This document shows positions 44,613 to 50,773 of a stretch of 50,773 bases of DNA, piece after piece. The notes beneath the pieces were generated by a model. The model searched no databases, was not told the DNA's origin, and saw only the letters and a program-made list of their open reading frames with translations. The DNA comes from Acidimicrobiia bacterium (GTDB lineage Bacteria > Actinomycetota > Acidimicrobiia > IMCC26256 > PALSA-555). Position numbers and translations under genes: made by a program. The number at the start of each line of letters is the position of its first letter. Position 1 is the first letter of the stretch. The DNA lies in contig JBBECS010000044.1 of NCBI GenBank assembly GCA_040881685.1, positions 2,746-53,518 on the forward strand. The letters run 5' to 3'.

Positions 44613-45887
44613 CTACTTCGAGGGACGAGTTCGCGTGAACCGAACCGGCATGCGTTTGATGCCGTGGATGAAGTTCGAGAAGAGCAATGCGGGCTCCCCG
44701 CTCACCTCGATGTCGGGGAGGCGGTGGAGCAGCTCGTCGAACATCACCCGGATCTCACGACGGGCGAGGTGGGCACCGAGGCAGAAGTGCGGGCCGCCGC
44801 CGCCGAAGCCGAGGTGCTCGTTGGGGTCCCGGCGCACGTTGAACGCGTAGGGGTCGTCGAACACTTCCTCGTCGCGGTTGGCCGAGTTGTACCAGAGGAC
44901 GACCTTCTCGCCTTCCTTGATGGCCTGACCGCCGATCTCGACGTTGATGGCCGCGCACGTGCGGCGGAAGTGGATCACCGGCGTGGACCACCGGATGATC
45001 CCCTCGACGGCCGTGTCCGCGACTCCATCGAAGTCATCGAGCCAGATCTGTCGTTGCTCGGGGAAGTCGGTGAGCGCCTTCATCCCGAAGCTGATGGCGT
45101 TGCGCGTGGTCTCGTTGCCCGCCACCACAAGGAGCACGAAGAACGACCCGAACTCCTCCGGCGTCAGGCTCTCCCCGTCCACCTCGGCCAACGCAATCTT
45201 CGTGGTGATGTCGTCACGGGGACTTTTGACGCGATCAGCGCGCAGCTCCTGGGCATACGTCCAGAGCTCGTACGCGGCGGCGAACGCGTCGGTGATCAGG
45301 CCGCCATAGTCGGGGTCGCTCGCGCCGAGCACCACGTTCGTCTTGTCGAAGACGGATCGGTACTCCGACGCCGGGATTCCCATCATGTCGCAGATGATCT
45401 GGAGCGGCAGTGCCGATGCGATCTCGTCGACGAAGTCGCACTCACCCTTTTCGCAGACCGCATCGACGATCGCCCGAGCGCGGCCGTGCACGCTCTGCTC
45501 GAGCGCCGCGACCTGATGCGGCGTGAAGCCGCGGTTCACGAGGAGGCGGAAGCGTGTGTGCCGCGGCGGGTCCATGTTGATCATCGAGCCGAGGAACTCG
45601 TAGACCTCGGGTGGGAAGTCGGGGATGTTCGTGCCCTTCCCCGAGAGGAAGACGTCGGGGCGGCGGCTCGCGTGCTGGATGTGGTCATAGCGGGTGAGCG
45701 ACCAGAAGCCAGGGCCTGGTGCGCCCAACCCCTCGATCTCAGGCTCGGAGTGCCACGAGACCGGACGCTCGTGGCGGAGCTTGGCGTACATCCCGTCCCA
45801 ATCGGTCCGGTGCCAGATCTCCATGTTCCCGAAGTCGATCTCGTCGACGGACAGATCAGTCGTCGGCGTCTGGACCACGGGCGCCAT
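44613..45887 (-). CDS. Cytochrome P450 (CYP125/CYP124-like)
   Basis: The protein has 424 residues. The heme loop FGGGGPHFCLGAHLARRE gives thiolate C369. The I-helix reads VVAGNETTRNAISFGM and the ExxR lies in EGIIRWSTP. The N-terminal SMINMDPPRHTRFRLLVNRGFTP and the AGNETTRN helix match the CYP125/CYP124 group, which hydroxylates the terminal methyl of sterol side chains or branched lipids; this is family resemblance only. The ATG at 45887 lies one base after the stop of the ADP-forming ligase gene. Confidence 0.92.
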   Translation of the reverse strand: MAPVVQTPTTDLSVDEIDFGNMEIWHRTDWDGMYAKLRHERPVSWHSEPEIEGLGAPGPGFWSLTRYDHIQHASRRPDVFLSGKGTNIPDFPPEVYEFLGSMINMDPPRHTRFRLLVNRGFTPHQVAALEQSVHGRARAIVDAVCEKGECDFVDEIASALPLQIICDMMGIPASEYRSVFDKTNVVLGASDPDYGGLITDAFAAAYELWTYAQELRADRVKSPRDDITTKIALAEVDGESLTPEEFGSFFVLLVVAGNETTRNAISFGMKALTDFPEQRQIWLDDFDGVADTAVEGIIRWSTPVIHFRRTCAAINVEIGGQAIKEGEKVVLWYNSANRDEEVFDDPYAFNVRRDPNEHLGFGGGGPHFCLGAHLARREIRVMFDELLHRLPDIEVSGEPALLFSNFIHGIKRMPVRFTRTRPSK

Positions 45888-45888
45888 G

Positions 45889-48000
45889 CTACGGATGCAC
45901 CGGACGCTCAGCCTCACCGGCGATGGCCAGCCAGTCGACAACTATCGCGCCCGTCGCGCTGACCAGCACGGGATTGAGATCGAGCTCGCTCAACCGCCCC
46001 TCAGCCGCCGCGCACAGCCGCGCCACGGCCACGATCACCCGCACCAACGACTCCTCGTCAACGGGTGGCCGGCCGCGCGCGCCCGCCAGCAACGCGTGCC
46101 CGCGCAAGCTGTGCACCATCTCGCGTGCATCGTCGGCGTCGAGTGGCAAGGGGCGAACGGCTACGTCATCGAGGACCTCGGCGAAGATCCCGCCTGTGCC
46201 CACCAGGACGGCCGGCCCGAGCACGGGATCGTGGGTCGCACCCACGATCATCTCGACGCCGTCCGACACCTGCTGCTGCACGACGACGCCGTCCACGCGC
46301 GCTGAGTCGTCGAGGCTGCGGGAACGCTCGACGAGCTCCTCGTAGGCGCCGGTCGCTGCATCGACGGAGCTCACGTCGAGGCGCACGAGCCCGACGTCGG
46401 ACTTGTGCGGAACGTCGGGCGACACCAGCTTCATCACCACCGGCCAACCGATGCGCTCTGCCGCAGCACCCAAGTCGGAGGCGGACGTGACGAGCGCCTC
46501 GCGCACGAGTGGCAGGTCGAACGCCTCGAGCAGCGAACGCGCGGAAGCTGAGTCCAGCGTCCCGTCACCAGACAACGCGCTGCTGGCGGCGGCCCGCTCT
46601 TCCGCCCTGGGCTCGATCGGCACGCGCACCCGGAACCCGTTTGCCCTCTGCTGGTAGTCGGCGTAGGCCCGCAGCGCCGCGAAGCAGTTACGGAACGACC
46701 GAAACAACGGGAGCCCGGACGCCACGATGTCGCGGAACCCCTGCTCGTCCGTCTTGGGAGAGTTCCATGTCACTACGACAGGCTTCGCGGCCGTCGGCGC
46801 GAAGACAAGCAAGTCTGCGCCGAAGTTGTCGGTCATCGATGCGAGCGCGCCGGTGATTCCGACCACGATCACGTCCACCGCCAGATCCGCTGCGATCAAT
46901 TCGAGCGCGCGTAGGCGGTGCTCCTGTGGTCCGCCGAGGAACTGGCCGCCGTTGTCCACCGGGTTGGCCACGGTGAGGTAGTCAGGGATGAGCTCGTGGA
47001 GACGCGTCTGCGTCTCGCTCGAGAGCAACGGCGCCGGCACCCCCGCCGTCTCGGCGATCTCGGCCATCAGCGTGCCGGATCCGCCAGAGACCGAATACAG
47101 GCAGACGTTCGGCCCGGTCCCTGGCGGGAGCTTTGCGAACAGGGCCGCGGTCTCGAGCAGCTCGTCGAGGTCGCGCACCCGCGTGACGCCGTGCTGCGCG
47201 AACAGCCCGTCCACCACGGCGTCGGCGCCAGTCAAGTGACCGGTGTGCGAGCTCGCCATGCGCCTGCCCGCCGCGGTCGAGCCGATCTTCAGCGCGACGA
47301 CGGGCTTGCCGTTGGCGTTCGCCGCGTCGAGCGCGCGTCGGAGCGCGGTTGGGTTCTTGAAGCCCTCGAAGTAGCCCGCGATGACCGCCGTCTCGTCGTC
47401 ATACGCGAAGTACTCGAGAAAGTCGGCGACCTCGAGGTCGACCTCGTTGCCGGTCGGCACCCAGCGAGAGAAGCCGACGCCGAAGTGGGCCCCCTGCACC
47501 ACCGGACGACCGTTGTGACCGCTCTGGGTCAGCAGGCCGATCTTGCCGCCGCGCAGCCCTGCGATCTCGGGCATCCGCTCGAAGGCATTCGTGTTCGTGT
47601 TCGGTCCGAACACCCGAATGCCGTGCTCCCGCGCCACCGACGCGAGGCGATCCTCGAGCGCCGCGCCCTCGGGGCCAACCTCGCTGAACCCGGCGGTGAA
47701 GATCAGGGCGTATGGGATGCCCTTGCGTCCACATTCCTCGATCGCGTCGATGCAGAAGCGCGGGCCCACACTGATGATCGCGAGCCCGACCGGATCGGGG
47801 ATGTCGACGACGCTCTCGTAGACCGGGACATCACCGATCGACCCGCCCTTCGGGTTGACGAGGTACACGCGATCGGTGCCGTACCGTGATCGGTACTCGT
47901 CGAGCAACGCGCGGGCGTCGCCGTCGCGGTCGACTCGACCGAGGATGGCGACACCGTCGGGGTGAAAGAACTGGTCGAGGTCTTGGCGAGCCTGAGCCAC
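45889..48000 (-). CDS. ADP-forming acyl-CoA ligase (acetyl-CoA synthetase type)
   Basis: The protein has 703 residues. In order it has a CoA-binding Rossmann domain (AILGRVDRDGDARALL), a flavodoxin-like succinyl-CoA-ligase domain with the conserved SSHTGHLTGADAV histidine loop, and a C-terminal ATP-grasp domain (GWPVVMKLVSPDVPHKSDVG). It makes acyl-CoA with ATP, giving ADP, or runs in reverse. The substrate may be a small or branched acid released by the pathway. The start is GTG 48000. It sits between the acyl-CoA dehydrogenase and P450 genes, with 12 nt and 1 nt gaps. Confidence 0.93.
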   Translation of the reverse strand: MAQARQDLDQFFHPDGVAILGRVDRDGDARALLDEYRSRYGTDRVYLVNPKGGSIGDVPVYESVVDIPDPVGLAIISVGPRFCIDAIEECGRKGIPYALIFTAGFSEVGPEGAALEDRLASVAREHGIRVFGPNTNTNAFERMPEIAGLRGGKIGLLTQSGHNGRPVVQGAHFGVGFSRWVPTGNEVDLEVADFLEYFAYDDETAVIAGYFEGFKNPTALRRALDAANANGKPVVALKIGSTAAGRRMASSHTGHLTGADAVVDGLFAQHGVTRVRDLDELLETAALFAKLPPGTGPNVCLYSVSGGSGTLMAEIAETAGVPAPLLSSETQTRLHELIPDYLTVANPVDNGGQFLGGPQEHRLRALELIAADLAVDVIVVGITGALASMTDNFGADLLVFAPTAAKPVVVTWNSPKTDEQGFRDIVASGLPLFRSFRNCFAALRAYADYQQRANGFRVRVPIEPRAEERAAASSALSGDGTLDSASARSLLEAFDLPLVREALVTSASDLGAAAERIGWPVVMKLVSPDVPHKSDVGLVRLDVSSVDAATGAYEELVERSRSLDDSARVDGVVVQQQVSDGVEMIVGATHDPVLGPAVLVGTGGIFAEVLDDVAVRPLPLDADDAREMVHSLRGHALLAGARGRPPVDEESLVRVIVAVARLCAAAEGRLSELDLNPVLVSATGAIVVDWLAIAGEAERPVHP

Positions 48001-48012
48001 GGGCGTGCAGGT

Positions 48013-49230
48013 CTAGCGCGGGAGCCCGAGGATGCGCTCGGCGATGATGTTGCGCTGGATCTCCGACGTGCCTCCCGAGATCGTGGTGCCGAACGAGGCG
48101 AGGTACCGGTTCACCCACGGCCAGCCGTCGTCCATGCGGAGTGCGTCGTCCGGCGTCTCGACGTCGAGCGCCGGCGCACCGAGACCTTCGGCAAAGCCCA
48201 GGAAGAGCCTCTGATTCGCTTCCGAGCCGAACAGCTTCAAGATCACGTGCTCCGGCGCGGTCTCGCCATGCGCGAACTTCGCGAAGCCGCGGTAGCCGAG
48301 GCACCGCAAGGCCAGCGCGTCGACATACGCGTTGGCCAACGCGTCGCGCACATCGACCCGCTCGCCCAACCGACGATCGTTGTGGTCCGTTCGGCGGGCT
48401 TCGTCGACTGCGAGCTCGAGTGCCCGGTCGAGGCGGGCAGACTCCCAGACCCAGAGCATGCCGCGCTCGTGGCCGAGCGATGCGTTGGCCACCCGCCACC
48501 CGTCGTTCAGCTCGCCGAGCAGGTTCTCGCGCGGAACCTCCACGTCGTCGAAGAACACCTCGTTGAAGTCCACCCATGACGTCCGGTTCACCAGGCTCGG
48601 GAGCGGGCGGACCGTGATGCCGGGGGTGCTCATCTCGAGCAACAGCACGCTGATCCCCCGGTGCTTCGGTGCCGACGGGTCGGTGCGCACGAAGCAGATG
48701 CAGAAGTCGGCGTGGTGCGCACCAGACGTCCACACTTTCTGGCCGTTGATGACGAAGGTGTCGTCGCGCAGCTCCGCGCGCGTCGAGAGACCGGCGAGGT
48801 CACTGCCCGCGCCCGGCTCGCTCATGCCCAGGCACGTGGTGCGCTCTGCACGGAGTACGGGGAGAGCCCACTGTTGCTTCTGCTCCTCGGTGCCGAAGTC
48901 GACCACCGACGGGGCGAAGATGGACACGCCCTGGATGTTGTACGACCGCCAGATCTGTCGCCGCGCCAGCTCTTCGAAGTACACCATCTGCTGCACCGGG
49001 GTCGCGTTGCGTCCCCCGAGCTCAGGGGGCCAGCCCGGCACGAGCCACCCCGCGTCGAACAACGACCGTTGCCAGCGCCGCGCCCACTCGGGGATGTGCG
49101 CGCTCGACTGTGGACGTTCGCGCTTCTCCTCGGGCGGCGGCAGATGCTCGTCGAGCCAGTCGTCGAGCTCCGCGCGAAACCGCTCGGTCGCCTCGTCGTA
49201 GTGGAGCTGCACGCGGCGACTGTAGGACAC
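48013..49230 (-). CDS. Acyl-CoA dehydrogenase
   Basis: The protein has 405 residues. Flavin contacts GMSEPGAGSDLA and VWTSGAHHADFCICFVRTD, and the C-terminal GGTSEIQRNIIAERILGLPR are typical. It oxidises an acyl-CoA to the enoyl-CoA with FAD. Actinobacterial steroid-chain dehydrogenases often work as heteromers; no second subunit is next to it here. The start is GTG 49230, with GTG 49212 as an alternative. It heads the operon with the ligase, P450 and methyltransferase genes. Confidence 0.92.
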   Translation of the reverse strand: MSYSRRVQLHYDEATERFRAELDDWLDEHLPPPEEKRERPQSSAHIPEWARRWQRSLFDAGWLVPGWPPELGGRNATPVQQMVYFEELARRQIWRSYNIQGVSIFAPSVVDFGTEEQKQQWALPVLRAERTTCLGMSEPGAGSDLAGLSTRAELRDDTFVINGQKVWTSGAHHADFCICFVRTDPSAPKHRGISVLLLEMSTPGITVRPLPSLVNRTSWVDFNEVFFDDVEVPRENLLGELNDGWRVANASLGHERGMLWVWESARLDRALELAVDEARRTDHNDRRLGERVDVRDALANAYVDALALRCLGYRGFAKFAHGETAPEHVILKLFGSEANQRLFLGFAEGLGAPALDVETPDDALRMDDGWPWVNRYLASFGTTISGGTSEIQRNIIAERILGLPR

Positions 49231-49268
49231 AGCCGCGACGGCACATCGGCCGTCGCGGCCTCACCAGG

Positions 49269-49469
49269 TCAGAACGCGGCGTCGACGGTGTTCCACATGT
49301 CCGGGAAGAACCACAGTGCCAGTCCGAGCGCAATCAAGCCGATGCCACCACTGCGCAACCGAGCTGGGGCGCTGAAGAACGCCGCGACAACCCAGCACAC
49401 CACGGCCACGAGCCTCAGGATCGCCGTCGACTCGTCTACGGGCCCGAACGCTGCGAGAAACGCCAGCAT
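49269..49469 (-). CDS. Small two-helix membrane protein
   Basis: The protein has 66 residues with two hydrophobic helices (about residues 17-32 and 40-55), and a short polar N-terminus. GAGGAGT lies about 8 nt before the ATG at 49469, which supports this start over longer frames. No family is recognised. It lies upstream of the acyl-CoA dehydrogenase operon, 38 nt away on the same strand, and is divergent from the SDR gene. Confidence 0.65.
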   Translation of the reverse strand: MLAFLAAFGPVDESTAILRLVAVVCWVVAAFFSAPARLRSGGIGLIALGLALWFFPDMWNTVDAAF

Positions 49470-49586
49470 CTGGGGACTCCTCTCGACCGGGGACGCCGGC
49501 CCCGTCGGCCGAGCTGTGTCCCTCGTGCCCTCTTGGATGCCCAAAAACGCCACCACCTAATCTGCTGGCGACTTCGAGGAGGACCC

Positions 49587-50360
49587 ATGGGAAGGCTCGA
49601 CGACAAGGTCGCAATCGTCACCGGCGGTGCCCGGGGGCAGGGCGAAGCCGAGGTCCGAACCTTCGTGGAGGAGGGGGCGCGGGTCGTCTTCGGCGATGTG
49701 CTCGACGATCGCGGCGAGAAGGTTGCGGCCGACGTCGGCGATGCCGCGATCTATCAGCACCTCGACGTAACCCAGCCCGACGAATGGGACGCCATCGTCG
49801 CGTCCACCATCGAACGCTTCGGACGAGTCGACGTGCTGGTGAACAACGCGGGCATCCTGCGGGTGCGCATGCTCGACGGTCACACGCTCGACGACTACAT
49901 GCAGATCATCAACATCAACCAGGTGGGTTGCTTCCTCGGCATGCGTGCGGTCACGCCACACATGAAGAAGCAGCGCAGTGGTTCCATCATCAACACGTCA
50001 TCGACGTCGGGATTCGTCGGCACGATGGGCCTGGTGGCCTACACGGCCAGCAAGTTTGCAGTACGCGGCATGACCAAAGTCGCGGCGATGGAGCTCGGGC
50101 ACTTCGGCATCCGGGTGAACTCGGTGCACCCCGGTGGGATCAACACCGAGATGCTCGACCAGCCCGAGTTCGCGAACCTCGACCAGGGTTCCGCCTACAT
50201 CGGCCAACCGATCCCGCGCATCGGGACTCCGGAAGAGGTGGCCAAGATGATGGTGTTCCTGGCGTCGGAGGACAGCTCCTTCTCGACCGGGTCGGAGTTC
50301 ATCATCGACGGCGGCTACATGACCGGGCCGTTGATCCCCGGGCTTGCCGACGAGGACTGA
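49587..50360 (+). CDS. SDR-family oxidoreductase (hydroxysteroid-dehydrogenase-like)
   Basis: The protein has 257 residues, a classical short-chain dehydrogenase. The nucleotide loop is TGGARGQGEAEV, followed by NNAGIL. The catalytic Ser is in NTSSTSG and the Tyr-x3-Lys is in YTASK. An Asp after strand 2 (FGDVLDD) suggests NAD(H) preference. The wording is close to 3-alpha/20-beta-hydroxysteroid dehydrogenases as I recall them. GAGGAGGA lies just before the ATG at 49587. The VOC gene starts 4 nt after its stop. Confidence 0.92.
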   Translation: MGRLDDKVAIVTGGARGQGEAEVRTFVEEGARVVFGDVLDDRGEKVAADVGDAAIYQHLDVTQPDEWDAIVASTIERFGRVDVLVNNAGILRVRMLDGHTLDDYMQIININQVGCFLGMRAVTPHMKKQRSGSIINTSSTSGFVGTMGLVAYTASKFAVRGMTKVAAMELGHFGIRVNSVHPGGINTEMLDQPEFANLDQGSAYIGQPIPRIGTPEEVAKMMVFLASEDSSFSTGSEFIIDGGYMTGPLIPGLADED

Positions 50361-50364
50361 TCCC

Positions 50365-50745
50365 ATGACCGAAGACACGCCGGCACCGGACGCCTCACTC
50401 GGGCTCGTGCTCGACTGCGCCGATCCCAAGGCGCTCGCGCCGTTCTGGGCAGCTGTGCTGCGATACGTGACGGTTGGAGCGGTCGACAACTACACGTTGC
50501 TCACGCCCGACGGTCGCGAGGGGCCGAACCTCCTCCTCCAGCGCGTACCCGAGGTCAAGGCGGGAAAGAACCGGATGCACCTCGACCTGCACGTCCCCGA
50601 CATCGAAGCCGAAGCGGCGCGCTTGGTGGCGTTGGGGGCCCAGCGACTCGAAGCCTCACCGTCGATCGAGCACGGGAGCACGTGGATCCGGATGGCCGAC
50701 CCCGACGGCAACGAGTTCTGCGTCTGCGACCATACCGACGGGTGA
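50365..50745 (+). CDS. VOC-superfamily (glyoxalase-like) protein
   Basis: The protein has 126 residues and two beta-alpha-beta-beta-beta modules of the vicinal-oxygen-chelate fold. The N-terminal LVLDCADPKALAPFWAAVL and the C-terminal WIRMADPDGNEFCVCD are typical of the actinobacterial VOC group. The metal ligands are not complete enough to name a reaction. The start is ATG 50365, 4 nt after the SDR stop, so it is co-transcribed with the SDR gene. The gene ends 28 nt before the window edge. Confidence 0.85.
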   Translation: MTEDTPAPDASLGLVLDCADPKALAPFWAAVLRYVTVGAVDNYTLLTPDGREGPNLLLQRVPEVKAGKNRMHLDLHVPDIEAEAARLVALGAQRLEASPSIEHGSTWIRMADPDGNEFCVCDHTDG

Positions 50746-50773
50746 TCGTCGGCGGTCTCAGTCGGCTCGGCTG

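Noticed and set aside
1-50773. tRNA or rRNA genes, insertion sequences, prophage
   Set aside because: No tRNA cloverleaf, rRNA stretch, transposase, integrase or phage gene was recognised on either strand.

Overview
This window is ordinary chromosome from a high-GC actinobacterium, most probably of class Acidimicrobiia. The lineage call is an inference from gene content: mycothiol synthase (mshD), an F420-type LLM oxidoreductase, a trp/his gene set spread along one strand, and steroid/lipid genes of actinobacterial type. Coding density is very high. Gene junctions with 4-nt ATGA/GTGA overlaps are common, GTG and TTG starts are frequent, and no intergenic stretch exceeds about 220 nt. I see no tRNA, rRNA, insertion sequence, prophage or CRISPR array.

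Layout. 1-3.3 kb: the end of an MFS transporter, a dienelactone hydrolase, then an anti-sigma/ECF sigma pair divergent from a secreted blue-copper protein. 3.3-6.4 kb (minus strand): a small HIT-like protein, trpA, trpB and trpF. 6.5-10.6 kb: a PAP2-type membrane protein, a GT4 glycosyltransferase and a glycogen-debranching-type enzyme. 10.7-16.3 kb: trpC, an MFS transporter coupled to a GH1 beta-glycosidase, and an OmpR-type two-component system. 16.3-19.05 kb (minus strand): hisI-trpE-ygfZ, coupled by overlaps. 19.2-24.2 kb: oligopeptidase B, an alpha/beta hydrolase, an OafA-type acyltransferase with an SGNH domain, and a small acidic protein. 24.3-28.0 kb (minus strand): hisD-hisC-hisB-hisA. 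28.1-31.4 kb: a small helical protein, nth, then mshD-rlmN-membrane protein. 31.4-39.9 kb: LLM oxidoreductase, methyltransferase, M2/M3-like metallopeptidase, C69/secernin-like hydrolase, a FadD19-like acyl-CoA ligase and a DUF255 thioredoxin-domain protein. 39.9-42.3 kb (minus strand): EEP hydrolase, PPK2 and an unknown protein. 42.5-50.7 kb: two cytochromes P450, a SAM methyltransferase, an ADP-forming acyl-CoA ligase, an acyl-CoA dehydrogenase, an SDR and a VOC protein.

How the genes work together. Tryptophan genes A, B, C, E and F and histidine genes A, B, C, D and I are present, but trpD, trpG, hisG, hisE, hisF and hisH are not in the window. The right-hand 14 kb reads like sterol or branched-lipid side-chain catabolism: terminal oxidation by P450s, CoA activation, dehydrogenation and a steroid-type SDR. 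That pathway assignment rests on family resemblance only.

The most unusual non-coding signals are two. One is a 47-bp palindromic element present twice (16284-16330 and 28306-28352), with identical 11-bp arms and 25-nt spacers at two convergent gene ends. The other is a tandem duplication of about 60 bp in the divergent promoter region before a P450 gene (42333-42462). Several perfect GC-rich hairpins without U-tracts lie between convergent genes. I did not find a gene cluster that I can defend as a new biological system.
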